Source: Ichthyophis bannanicus (taxonomy: Eukaryota > Chordata > Amphibia > Gymnophiona > Ichthyophiidae). Taken from it: a stretch of DNA of 64,000 bases. Positions 32,986 through 44,300 of the stretch are shown here, in pieces. The notes under the pieces were generated by a model, which worked only from the letters and a program-made list of their open reading frames with translations, was not told where the DNA came from and searched no databases. Made by a program: the position numbers and the translations under genes. The DNA lies in the NCBI GenBank assembly GCA_033557465.1, contig CM066035.1:907835309-907899308 (forward strand). The letters run 5' to 3'. Positions within the stretch are counted from its first letter, which is position 1. Every line of letters begins with the position of its first letter.

Positions 32986-33242
32986 ATAGTAAATGACGGC
33001 ATATAAGGACCTGCATGGTCCATCTAGTCTGCCCAGTAAGATGGCAAGAGTAGGTGCACCTGCCGCTCTGTGCAGGTCACCCCTCCCCATGTCTTTGTTT
33101 AGGGGTGAACCCACCGCTCCGTGTAGGACACCCCTGTTTGTTGAGAAATTAGATAGTTAAGTTTATTTTGATTGTATCCTGTTGCTGTAAAGGGGTAGGA
33201 TAAAATCAAAATAAACTTAACTATCTAATTTCTCAACAAACA
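32986..33242 (-). mobile_element. CR1-C LINE 3' end with a fold-back
   Basis: The plus strand carries the reversed CR1-C 3' end (AGTAACATAGTAAATGACGG, GTCCATCTAGTCTGCCCAG) and runs to TATCCTGTTGCTGTAAAGGGG. The last part (33133-33185) is then repeated in inverse orientation to 33242, giving a palindrome with arms of about 50 bp and a loop of about 18 bp. Confidence 0.8.
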
Positions 33243-33284
33243 GAGGTATCCTACATGGAGCAGTGGGTTCTGCAGCTTAGTAGC

Positions 33285-33850
33285 TTTGATATAGCAAAGC
33301 AGTTAAAGAGCTGATCCTTTCAAAGTCCCTCCCCCCTCTGTTCTATCTTTTGGTCATAAGGCACACACAAAAGCCAATACGATGCACCCTCAGACATCCA
33401 CACCCACCCACACCCACAAAACATGCCAAAAATCTTAGAATGAATTCCATGAGGCTTCCCCCACCCATACATTCTCCCTCTGACTGCTGACATACCCCTA
33501 GCTCTTGGTGATTCAGAGGTGTATTTCATGTTCTTTCTTGTAAATTCTATTCGGAAAGCTGTGACAGAATCATATGGCTTTAATTGTTCAGTCATGCTGG
33601 CACCTAGTGACTGAACGGTGTAGTTCGTAACAGTTGCTATATGTACTGCAAACTAGTGAAGGAGAAGCTTGGCACTTTGGAATCTGTTGACAGTGACATT
33701 TGTCCTTTATGTTTATAATTTGGTTTGTTTTCTATTTGTTTAGTTTTTTTGGCTAAACTGTTTAGCAAAATGTTTTGATGTGAAATTTTTGTTTTCTTTT
33801 TTTTAGGAATGGTCTAAGCAAATTTTTTGTAACTCGAACATTAAACATTA
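33285..33850. other. Unassigned sequence
   Basis: No gene or recognised repeat. Confidence 0.45.
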
Positions 33851-33854
33851 AGCA

Positions 33855-33965
33855 GTGGTTCTCAACCCTGTCCTCGTGTAGCCCCTAGCCAGTCAGGTTT
33901 TCAGGATATCCACAGTGAATATGTATCAGAGATTTGCATGCAACGCAAGCAGTGCCTGAAGATCT
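33855..33965 (+). mobile_element. hAT (Charlie-like) MITE, left half
   Basis: Begins CAGTGGTTCTCAACCCTGTC, then TAGCCAGTCAGGTTTTCAGG, ATATCCACAGTGAATATGTA and AGATTTGCATGCAA. This is the left half of the palindromic hAT MITE family seen at 5487 and 8953. The right half is missing where CR1-A abuts. Confidence 0.75.
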
Positions 33966-34368
33966 CTTTCATAAGAACATAAGATATGCCATACTGGCTC
34001 AGACCAAGGATCTATGGAGCCCAATATCCTGTTTCCAACAGAGGCCAATCTAGATTACAAGTACCTGTCAGGTTTCAAAGGTAGACAAATTCCATGCTGC
34101 TTGTCCCAGGGGTAAGCAGTGGATTTACCCAGCCCACATTAATAATGACTTTTCCTCCAAACCTCTTTTAAACCCACTAACAGCTTTTACTACATCCTCT
34201 GACATCGAATTCTAGAGTTTGATTACGCACAGAGTGAAAAAAATATTTTCTCTGATTAGTCTTAAATGTGCTACATTGTAGCTTCATTGCATGCCCCCTA
34301 GTCTTTCGACTTTCTGAAGGGGTGAACAGCCAATGCATGTTTACCCATTCCACTCCACTCATTTTTTC
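33966..34368 (-). mobile_element. CR1-A LINE 3' fragment
   Basis: Reversed CR1-A 3' UTR (ATAAGAACATAAGATATGCC, TGTTTCCAACAGAGGCCAAT) followed by minus-strand coding for [40 protein letters not shown]. It is 5'-truncated. Confidence 0.88.
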
Positions 34369-34369
34369 G

Positions 34370-35034
34370 AGATTCCTAAATTTACTGTTCACTGCATGTG
34401 GACAGAGTCAAGACCAGATTTGGGACTTTAAGTTTCTAAAGGTAGGTGGCTGACTAGCAGGTCTTGATTTAGGTGCTAAATTCAGCTGATACTTTTGTTT
34501 AACGTTTAAGTTCTAAAAACTGAGGCATCTTTGTAAGGCTCTCAGCTTTTCAATATTGGTGTCAGTGTATGAAAACAAATGAATTTCAGATTATCTGGAT
34601 AGGAATTTGAATTGTCACAGATGGTGAAAATTTGATGGATGTCAACAGAATTTTGACTAACTTCTTTGAGTTCCCAAAGGATTTATGTTATTTTATTCTT
34701 CTAAATTAAGGTTGGATCACCGTTGTTTTGTAGTGCTGAGCTATATGAAATAAGTTTTCCAAGAGTGATTTCTTATTCGTGTCTAATGTAATAAAGCACT
34801 ACCCATTCGATGAAACAATATGTGTTTGTGAAACAATAAAAAGCCTTGCTATCAAAAATGCATGTAGCCACAGGCAAGAAACTTATGAGGATGCAACCTT
34901 TGGCATCAATACCTGCAGAGCAAAGAAGCCCCAAACACATTTGAACTCAATGATTTTTGGTTTTCTTTATAAAGCATTTTTAAATGAAAGAAGAATCATC
35001 TTTCCCTGCTTTCTCAGCATATACAGCATATATG
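34370..35034. other. Unassigned sequence
   Basis: No gene is supported. A 119-codon frame at 34779-35138 has no family motif and runs into a MITE and an L2 tail. Confidence 0.45.
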
Positions 35035-37590
35035 GGGCACGTTTACTAAAGTGTGCTAACATTTACCATGTGCTAAATTTATTTATTTGGCTGTTCTTTT
35101 ATACTGCATTTCACCGCGTCAAAGTGGTGTACATTTAACTCAGGTGAACAATGTTTACATGGAACTGTAACTTTTCACATTAACTCTTCAACATATACAA
35201 GTAATCTTAATTTATGTACAAAAGCATCTTTATAAATGCCAGAGCATGGTTATATAGTTATCAGGGACTAAATTGTAGGTGCGATGGGGGTGGTTGGGTA
35301 GTGGATCCGAAGTGTTCTATGACTAGGTGGGTTTTTAAGAGTTTACGGAATTTGAGAAGGTCTTTGGTATTTCTTATTTTGAGTTCCAGATGGTTGGAGC
35401 ATAGAGCTCTAATGATTTTGTGCATGCTTGTTGAGTGCTTCCTGTTTTTTCGCAGGGGATTGCTAGGATGTTCTTGGTGTATCGTCTTCTGGGTCTGTTG
35501 GACTGTGTTGTTTTGATGAGTTTGTAGGTATAGGGCTGATTGATTGTTGAGTGTTTTTGAAGATCATTAGGAGGATTTTGTATTGGATTCTGCACTGTAG
35601 TGGGAGCCAGTGGAGTTGTTTCAGGATAGGTGTGATGTGGTTGTATCTTGATGCTAATTGAATAATGTGGACTGTTCTGTGAAGAGCTATTTGTAGGGTA
35701 ATAGGGTTGATTGGTGTAATCTGTAGTAGATGGAGTTGCAGTAGTCAATGTGGGGGATGATTAGTGCCTGTAGGACTGAGCAGAAGTCAGATGGTACCAG
35801 CAATGGGCAGAGATGTTGTAGGGTTTTAGACTTTAGATAATTGCCCTCATTGTGTTTTTTATCTGCAGCTTCATGGTTAGGTGACAGTCTAGGGTGATAC
35901 CCAGGTATTTTATTTGCAATTGAACTTGGATTTTGGTGTTGTTTAGGGAGATGGTGGGTAGGGGGAGTGAATAATTCATCCTTGGTGATGAATAGTGATT
36001 CCATTTTCTTGAGGGTTATGGATAAGTGCGTTTAAGCCCCCCATACATTGGTGAAGCATCATTGTAGTCCAAAGTATGAAGCTTGGTTTGTGTTGAATGT
36101 TACGTTTAGCATGATGTCATCAGTGTAGATATGGTAGTAGATGTTATGTGATTGGATGATTGAGCAGAGTGGTGGTAGGTAGATGTTGAATAGCAGTGCT
36201 GAGAGAATTGATCCTTGTGGAACTCCTTGAGTCTGAGGGTAGGGGGCTGATGTGACAGCACCAAATTTTATTTGTTGTTCTTGGTTGTTTAGGGAGGATT
36301 GGAACCATTTTAATATTGTGCCTTGGATTCTGATTGTTTGTAGTCATCATAGGAGTATGTTGTGGTTGATGGTATGAAAAGCTTCTTATATGTCAAGGAA
36401 TATTAGGATGTATCCTTGGTGCATATTTTGAATTCATTTCATGAGTTTGTTCATGAGAGAGGTTATTAGGATTTCCACTCCGTGATGTGGACAGAATCCC
36501 TGTTGCTGTGGATCAAGCAGGGTGTATTTGTGCAGGTATTCTTGGAGTTGTTGGATGGGTTTTTCAATTATTTTGGTCATGAAAGGTAGGCTGGTGATTG
36601 GTCTGTAGGAAGTGGGGTCTGTGGGGTCAAGATGCTTTTTTTTAGGATTGGGTGTATTGAGGAGGTTTTCAGGCATGATGGCATGTGACCTTTCTGCAGG
36701 GAGGTTTGAGTGAATTTTGTGAGAAGGGGGGTGAGTTCGGTCTTTGTGGATTTGATCCAACTCACTGAGCAGGGGTCGAGTGGGGGACATTGTTGTGTTG
36801 AGGGATGAGTTGGTGATTTCTATGGTTTTGTTGCTGATTGAGTCGAATGTAGTCCATGAGTAGGCGTGAGGAGCAGAGGGGGTGGGCAGATCCATTTTCA
36901 TTGGTGGCTGGGTGTTATGTGCACTATAATGGTTGGTTAGTTGTTGTGGGGTGATGGAGATTTTAGGGATGTCTTCGGTGGGTGTTTTTGTGAGTTCTAT
37001 TACTAAGTCAAATAGTTCTCTTGGTCAGTAGAATGAGCTTTAGACCAGTTTTGTATGGTAGGTTTCCTTGGAGTGGTCTGTTGCGGTGTTGTATTCTTTA
37101 AGGAGAGCCATGTAGCTGTTTCTGTCTGAAGAGAATTTTGGTTTTCTCCATTGTGTTCCAATCTGCGGACCATGTTTTGAGTTCACAGAGGCTTGGAGTG
37201 TACCATAGGGTTTTGGGTTGATTATTGTTCATGTGCTGTTAAGTGTGTTGTGGCTGAGACAGCTTCTGAGATGGTTCAGTTCCAGGTGGATATGGTTGCA
37301 TCTAAGTTGGTTGTATCTCCATCGAGAAGTGAGGAAATGTTGAGGAAGGATTTCTTTCAAATTGTTTGAAGTGTCTAGTGTTTTGTTTGTGGAGTGTTTT
37401 TTTTTGTTGTTGTGCTAAGTGGTTAGCATCCACGGCAATAAAAATCTCATGCTAACTGCTTAGCATATCATGGGCAGGACCTGGGCGGGTTAGAGGTGGA
37501 GAGTGGGCATTGGCTGCACATTGTGGTTAGCATGGGGGCGGTATCACACTATCACTGCTGCAGTTAAGTGCATCCGTGTTAATTGTATAG
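35035..37590. mobile_element. Harbinger-like MITE split by an L2 LINE
   Basis: GGGGCACGTTTACTAAAGTG at 35035 is the MITE left end, with interior GTGCTAACATTTACCATGTG. The L2-like insert occupies 35077-37410, and TGTGCTAA is duplicated on both sides (35069-35076 and 37411-37418). The MITE interior continues with GTGGTTAGCATCCACGG and further AGCAT words to about 37580. The right terminus is not clear. Confidence 0.6.
35077..37410 (-). pseudogene. L2-like LINE, 5'-truncated (2.3 kb)
   Basis: On the minus strand, RT pieces include RPLLSELDQIHKDRTHPPSH, KKKHLDPTDPTSYRPITSLP, FMTKIIEKPIQQLQEYLHKY and LLDPQQQGFCPHHGVEILIT (36434-36901), a YADD-equivalent region with GIPQGSI-like sequence (36150-36260), then CPLLVPSDFCSVLQALIIPH and IDYCNSIYYRLHQSTLLPYK (35687-36004), and the C-terminus near 35380-35500. 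The 3' tail at 35077-35130 (AAAT repeats and a TGTACACC-type end) is L2-like. The 8-bp duplication TGTGCTAA frames the insertion. Many frameshifts make it inactive. Confidence 0.8.
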
Positions 37591-39125
37591 TAACATAGTA
37601 TAAGAAGGGCAGATAAAGACCAGTATGGTGATCTAGTCTGCCCAGCAAGGCGGCAAGAGTAGATGCACCTTCTGCTTGGCACCTGCCGCTCCGTGCAGGT
37701 CACCCCTCCCATGAACATAAGAACATAACATAAGAACATAAGATATGCCATACTGGGTCAGACCAAGGTCCATCAAGCCCAGTATCCTGTTTCCAACAGT
37801 GGCCAATCTAGGTCATACGTACCTAGCAGTTTCCCCAAAAGACACAGGTTCCACAATGCTTGTACTGGGTCAAGCATTGATATCCTGGGTCCCTTCTTAA
37901 TAATGGTTTATGGACTTTTCCTCCAGGAACTTGTCCAAACCTTTTTTAAACCCAGCTACACTAACAGCCTTTACTACATCCTCCGGTAACAAATTCCAGA
38001 GTTTGATTACACGTTGAGTGAAAAATATTTTCTTTTATTAGTCTTAAATAGTTTACCCTGTAGCTTCATTGCATGTCCCCTAGTCTGTCTATATTCTGAT
38101 AATGTAAACAATCGATTTACGTTTACCCGTTCCACTCCGTTCATTAATTTATAGACTTCTATCATATCTCCCCTCAGCCTATGTTTAAGGATGTACTCAT
38201 TGCTCCATGTAGGGCAACCCTATTTGTTGCGATATAAGAGATAGTTAAGTTTATTTTGATTTTAGCCTGTTGCTATAAAGGGATCCACTGTGTCTGTCCC
38301 ATGCCATTTTGAATTCTGTCACTGTATTTGCCCCCACCACTTCCAACAGGAGGACATTCCAAGCATCCACCACCTTTTCAGTGAAAAAGTATTTCCTGAC
38401 ATTGCTTTTCAATTTACCCCTTGCAGCTTCATGTTATGCCCTCTAGTTTTACAGCTTTCCTGCCTCTGGAAGAGGTTTGTTTGCTCATTAATACTCTTCA
38501 AGTATTTAAAGGTCTGAATCATATCTCCCCTGTCCCTCCTCTCCTCCAGAGTGTATATATTTAGGTCTTCAAGTATTTTCTCATAAATCTTCTGACACAG
38601 GCTTCAAATCATTTTGGTCGCCTTCCTCTGCACCGTTTCCAGTCTTTTTATATCCTTTGTGAGATATGGTCTCCAAAACTGAATACAGTATTCCAAGTGA
38701 GGCCTCACCAGCGACTTGTACAGCGGCATTAGTACCGCTTCCTTTCTGCTGGTAATTCCTCTTTGTATGCAACCAAGCATCCTTCTGGCTTTTGCCACCA
38801 CCTTGTCGCAGTGTTTCGCCACCTTGAGATCCTCAGAAATAATCACTCCAAGGTCCTTCTCCTGGTCCATGTACACCAATCTCTCGCCCCCTATCATGTA
38901 CATTTCCTTAGATTTCTGCTTCCTAAGTGCATGACTCTGCACTTCTTTACATTTAAATCTTAACTGCCAAGGATTGGATCATTCTTCCAGCTTTTGTAGA
39001 TCTTTCCTCATGTTCTCCACTCCCTCTGGGGCGTCCACTCTGTTGCAAATTTTCGTGTCATCTGCAAAAAGACAGACTTTTCCATTCAGTCCTTCAGCAA
39101 TATCACTCAATTGCAATTTTAGCTC
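37591..39125 (-). mobile_element. CR1-C LINE with nested CR1-A
   Basis: CR1-C 3' end at 37591-37712 (TAGTAACATAGTATAAGAAG), interrupted by CR1-A (37713-38180) and resuming at about 38181. Minus-strand coding at 38604-38942 (112 codons) gives [60 protein letters not shown] and KRLETVQRKATKMI. Further upstream is the FADD-equivalent region (39050-39070). The 5' end is truncated near 39125. Confidence 0.88.
37713..38180 (-). mobile_element. CR1-A LINE 3' fragment nested in CR1-C
   Basis: It has a full CR1-A 3' UTR with AACATAAG octamers and the coding tail up to the RGDMIEVY region. The flanking CR1-C sequence continues across it with about CATG shared at both edges. It is very similar to the copies at 926, 42320 and 49785, so it is probably young. 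Confidence 0.85.
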
Positions 39126-39149
39126 AGTAAGGTGCTTCCCAATGCAGTA

Positions 39150-39800
39150 ACTGCATCAGGACATACTGGGTGCGCCCCCGACAGTGAATGTGGGCACATT
39201 GGTAAACATGTCCCAGTTTGTATATCTCTACACATCTCCTTGGTACTATCTGGATAGTGATGGGTTGGTCCATAGGCAATCTCAGCACTTACCTGATTTT
39301 CAGCACACTAACTGTATAGGTAACTGCCTAAACTTAGGACATGCCAATAGCTGACCTAACTGTATGTGATTGTGCTATCGCCGCTAGCCAGATAGCAATG
39401 GTGGTTGGTGGTTGGTGCTGAAACTGCATATCCATCACTGGAAGATATCCGGTGTCTAGTGCTGAATGTCCGGTTTCACTTTTTGCCTGTAGCAGTCAGG
39501 CTCTTTACACACACTGACCGCTGTGGGCTGAATATTGGGCCCAGAAGTACCAATCATCTCTCAACACACTTCTCAGCATGTCTCTTACATTCTCATGTTG
39601 CATAGCACTCCTTCTCTGGTTGCTAGGGATGTATCGGGGTTTGGTCCCTAACACGCAGATTGGAGTTCTGAGAGGTAAAAATGGAATGCACCAGGTTATT
39701 CCTGTTCACTTCCTGAGGTATACCCAGAAATTACACTAGTTCTTCTCTGCAGACCCTTTATATAGGTCTGCACCTCTTCAGATCTTCTCTTGCTTTGGCC
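39150..39800. other. Unassigned sequence
   Basis: No gene or recognised repeat between CR1-C and the next hAT copy. Confidence 0.45.
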
Positions 39801-39803
39801 TAG

Positions 39804-41263
39804 CAGGGGCGGCCCAAGGGTGATGCGGGACCATGTGTGGAGATTCATTGCAGGTTCTCATTTGCATAGCCACTGGACCTCATTGCATAAACTTAATTTA
39901 TTTTATTTCAAAATGTATATGTTGCCCATCTAAACTTTTAGGTGGCTGTCAATGGAGCCCTTCACAAGGCTCTTTTTTGTCCTGGCAATGACTTAGGGAC
40001 ATGTTTACTAATTATTAATGTGCGTTAAGTGCCACTGCGCCAATAGAAATAAATGGGTGCTGCTGCAATTAGCACACATTAACATTTCTGAATGCGCATT
40101 AACTTTTAGTAAACACGCCTCTTAATGAGTGTCTGAATATCACTTGCATGAGCAGTGAGGATAAAGAAAGACGACCAGATTTCTACATTACTATACTCCA
40201 GCGCCAACTGCCAGACACATTAAGAAGTACTATAAACCCTGCTCATTTAGAGCCCATAGCAAACCCGGGGGGGGGGGGGGGAGGGAAACAGAGAGAGAGA
40301 GTGGGGATGCTGAGCTATGAGGGGGATGCTTGACTTTGAGATGTGGGCAGCAGAGAGGGCGAGGGCTGGACAGAGAATTTCTGATCTCTTTAGCAGTGGA
40401 CAGAGAGAGATGCTGGGTTCTGAGGGCTGGAGAGAGGGTGCAATCTGAATGGATAGAGATGGATTAAAAAGTACCTGTTAGTATATACATACATGTATAT
40501 CGCTCTGATGCAAAAGTTAAGGGCGGTATATCAAATGCCTAAACCATAAAAGACATGGAGGAAGGAGCTAAAAACTAAAGATGTATTCCCTCTCTATATC
40601 TGTCTCTGACATTGAAGAAAACTGGAGGGGCCAAGGAGAAGTGGCAAATTGACAGCAGACACTGAGAGAGGGTTAAGAGAAGACAGAGGGTCTCAGAAGA
40701 GAGACTGGGCACATTGTGACTGAAAAAATGAAAATACCCAGACAACAAAGGTAGAAAAGAAATGTTTTATTTTGATTTTATGAACTGGAATATGCTAGCT
40801 TTGGGAAATTTGCATTACTGATGTCTGTGTTTTGCATTTCTCATTTCTACTTTGATTTCTCTATCGTTGCCATCAATGCGGAGTTTGAGATCTTGGAATT
40901 CCTTGTTTGATTACTGTTTGGTGAGGGTCTGTCTGTGTTTTGTATGTATGACCGAAAGTAGTTTCTGTGTAGAGATCTGTAGCAGTCCCACTTGTTCTGG
41001 TTTCCCAGTAGGAAAGATACTGGTTTTCCCTAAGCTGTACTGGTTTAATATTTGTAGTATTGTCTTTAATTGGTGGCATTGGTGCTGTGTGAGTCCTGCT
41101 ATTATATTATGTCAGATTTGTTATGGCCTCTGTTCTTTTTGCAAGGTTTTATAGCACTTCCTGGTGTATAAGGCAGGTGGCGCTGGAGGGAAGTCATGTA
41201 GAAATCTGGTGGCCTCTCTCTAACTCCACTGCACATGCAAATGATGTTCAGACACTCATTCGC
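39804..41263. mobile_element. Fold-back derivative of the minisatellite hAT element
   Basis: Begins CAGGGGCGGCCCAAGGGTGA, and 39804-40265 matches the left region of copies 1 and 2 in plus orientation. It includes a complete Harbinger-like MITE (about 39986-40120). After a poly-G tract (40267-40281) and GA-rich sequence, 40600-41263 matches the same left region in minus orientation. No minisatellite, hairpin or right terminus is present, so two left halves face each other. Confidence 0.65.
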
Positions 41264-41283
41264 TTATTAAGTTATGGTTGGGA

Positions 41284-41404
41284 CAGAAATGACAGAGGCA
41301 GGTGGCACCCTATAGACTAATTCAGTGAGGTGTGAACCTTAATACATTGCTTAATTTATAAGGTGTCATCATCTATAAGGCGTCACCTGCCTCTGACATT
41401 TTTG
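41284..41404. repeat. Short palindromic element
   Basis: CAGAGGCAGGTGGCACCCTA at 41293 is inverted at 41376-41395 (TAAGGCGTCACCTGCCTCTG), and the symmetry extends a few bases outward. A hAT-like CAGAG end occurs again at 41555 in inverse. Superfamily not assigned. Confidence 0.5.
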
Positions 41405-41564
41405 CTACTCCAGACTAATACAGCAACTCCTTGGAAAACTGTCATCATGTTGGGACAAAAGGGTCTTATGGAGGGCTCCATTGGGATCTCCTAGAGTGGG
41501 GGGGTCATTGCGGTAATCACTTGCATAGGGCAGCAAGAAATGTAGCACCGGCTCTGCTGACAGA

Positions 41565-41894
41565 TCACATTAGGAGAAGGGAATTTTCTTCATTTTAAAG
41601 ATAGAGGCAATTCAAGTTAGTGGCTTCTCTAATTGATAAAATGCCATGAGACTTGGAGCAGAGACAGACAGCTTATTTATTCTCGTTCGCTGACGTGTCC
41701 TCTGCGTTTGATTCCATAATTCCCACAGTACTCTTTACTATGTTACTCTTGAAGCACTTGGCTGATCAGATAGAGAACAACAGATGCGTCTTTGTAATGA
41801 CATCTCCTCTTGGCATAACCTGATACATGGATTGCCTCAGGGGTCAGCTGTTTCATAAACCTGTTTAAAATTTATCTGGTCCTTTTTTGTTTAT
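41565..41894. other. Unassigned sequence
   Basis: No gene or recognised repeat. Confidence 0.4.
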
Positions 41895-42491
41895 AGTAAC
41901 ATAGTAAATGACAGCAGATAAAGACCAGTATGGTCCATCTAGTCTGCCCAGTAAGATGGCAAGAGTAGGTGCACCTGCTGCTCCATGCAGGCCACCCCTC
42001 CCCATGTCTGTGTTTTAGGAGTGAACTCACCGCTCTGTGTAGGAGACCCCTGTTTGTTGAGAAATTAGAAAGTTAAGTTAATTTGATTTTATCCTGTTGC
42101 TGTAAAGGGATCCACTGTGTCTGTCCCAGGCCAATTTATATTCTGTCACTGTATTTGCCCCCACCACTTCCATCGGGAGGGCGTTCCAAGCATTCACCAC
42201 CCTCTCAGTGAAAAAAGTATTTCCTGACATTGCCTTTCAATTTACCCCCTTGCAGCTTCATGTTATGCCCTCTAGTTTTACAGCTTCCCCGTCTTTGGAA
42301 GAGGTTTGTTAATTCATTAAGAACATAAGAACATAAGATATGCCATACTGGGTCAGACCAAGGTCCATCAAGCCCAGTATTCTGTTTCCAACAGTGGCCA
42401 ATCTAGGTCATATGTACCTAGCAGTTTCCCCAAGAGACACAGGTTCCACAATGCTTGTATTGGTTCAAGCATTGATATCCTGGGTCCCTTC

Positions 42492-43109
42492 TTAATAATA
42501 AAATAGTTTACCCTGTAGCTTCATTGCATGTCCCCTAGTCTTTCTATATTCTGATAAGGTAAACAATCGATCTACGTTTACCCGTTCCATTCCGTTCATT
42601 AATTTATAGACTTCTATCATATCTCCCCTCAGCCGTCTCTTTTCCAGGTTAAAGAGCCCTAACCTTTTTAGCCTTTCTTCATAGGAGTATCCTTCCATCC
42701 CCTTTACCATTTTGGTGGCTCTTCTCTGAACCTTTTCTAAAATCGCTATATCCTTTTTAAGATATGGCGACCAGAATTGCACACAATATTCAAGGTGCGG
42801 TCTCACCATGGAACGATATAGAGGCATTATAATATCTTTTGTTTTATTTTCCATTCCTTTCCTTATGATACCTAGCATTCTATTTGCTCTCTTGGCCACC
42901 GCTGCACACTGGGCCGAGGGTTTTAACATGGTATCCACAATGACGCCTAAATCTTTTTCCTGGGTGGTGGTTCCTAATGTGGATCCTTGCATCGTGTAAC
43001 CATAGTTTGGGTTGTTCTTCCCTAGGTGCATAACCTTGCACTTGTCCACATTAAATTTCATCTGCCATTTTGATGCCCAATCTTCCAGTTTATCAAGATC
43101 CTCTCGCAA
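42492..43109 (-). pseudogene. CR1-A ORF2, C-terminal region
   Basis: 205 open codons after the RT catalytic box: [24 protein letters not shown] start, [120 protein letters not shown]. This is the thumb/connection part of CR1 RT. It ends prematurely at an internal deletion near 42500. The FADDTKLF box is just upstream (43153-43170) in another frame. Confidence 0.9.
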
Positions 43110-43204
43110 TTTTCCACAATCCTCTTGGATTTTAACAACTTTAAATAGTTTTGTGTCATCTGCAAATTTGATAACCTCACTCGTTATTCCACTTTCCAGG
43201 TCAT

Positions 43205-44143
43205 TTATGAATATTCAAAAAGCAGCGGACCCAGCACAGATCCCTGGGGTACACCACTATTCACCTTTCTCCATTGGGAAAATTGGCCATTTAGCCCTAC
43301 CCTCTGCTTTCTATCTTTTAACCAGTTCCTGATCCACAATAGTACACTGCCTCCTATCCCATGACTCTTTAGTTTTGCCAAAAGTCTCTGATGAGGGACC
43401 TTGTCAAAGGCTTTCTGAAAGTCCAGATACACAATATCAATTGACTCACCTTTGTCCACTTGTTTATTCACTCCTTCAAAAAAACATAACAGATTAGTAA
43501 GACAAGATCTTCCTTGTCTAAAGCCATGTTGGCTGTCTCCCATTAGGTCATGACTATCTACATGCTGAGTAATTTTATTTTTTATGATAATTTCTACCAT
43601 TTTTCCCGGTACTGATGTCAGGCTCACCGGTCTGTAGTTTCCCGGATCACCCCTGGAACCCTTTTTAAAAATTGGCGTTACATTGGCGATCCTCCAATCT
43701 TCAGGTATTAGAGATGATTTTAATGATAGTTCACAGATTACTAATAGCAGGTCTGCAATCCCATATTTTAGTTCTTTCAACACCCTTGGATGTATACCAT
43801 CCGGCCCAGGTGATTTGCTACTCTTCAGTTTATCTAATAGTTGTAATACATCTTCCCGATGTATCGATATTTCCTTCAGTTCTTCCACACCTTTAAATAC
43901 CACTTCAGTCATGGGTAACATCCCTACATCTTCCTCAGTAAAGACCGAAGCAAAGAATTCATTCAGTCTCTCCGCTATCGCCTTGTCACCTCTTAGTGCT
44001 CCTTTAACCCCTTGATCATCTAATGGACCAACTGACTCTCTCACAGGTTTTTTGATACGAATGTACTTGAAAAGGTCTTTATTTTGCGTTTTTGCTTCCG
44101 CAGCAAGCTTCTTCTCAAATTCTCTCTTTGCCTGCCTTATCAA
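43205..44143 (-). pseudogene. CR1-A ORF2, reverse transcriptase domain
   Basis: 312 open codons covering most of the CR1 RT: SVFTEEDVGMLPM, KLKSSKSPGPDGIHPRVLKE, IPEDWRIANVTPIFKKGSRG, NYRPVSLTSVPGKMVEIIIK, SQHGFRQGRSCLTNLLCFFE, SIDIVYLDFQKAFDKVPHQR (first catalytic Asp) and VNSGVPQGSVLGPLLF. The frame ends just before the FADD catalytic pair because of a small deletion near 43210. The domain would reverse-transcribe CR1 RNA at the nicked target. It is inactive as it stands. Confidence 0.92.
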
Positions 44144-44300
44144 TGCCTTGCATTTGACTTGCCAGTGCTTGTGCTGTTTCCAGGTTTCGTCGTTTGGCTC
44201 TTTTTTCCATTTCCTGAAAGATGCTTTTTTGGCAACAACAGCCTCTCTGACCTCACCTTTAAACCATGCTGGCAGTTTTTTGGACTTCCTTCCACTTTTC

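Noticed and set aside
41293..41555. A hAT element bounded by CAGAGGCAGG and the inverse of CAGAGCCGGTG
   Set aside because: The 8-bp flanks (AGAAATGA and CTGACAGA) do not match; the inner palindrome ending at 41395 is a better explanation.
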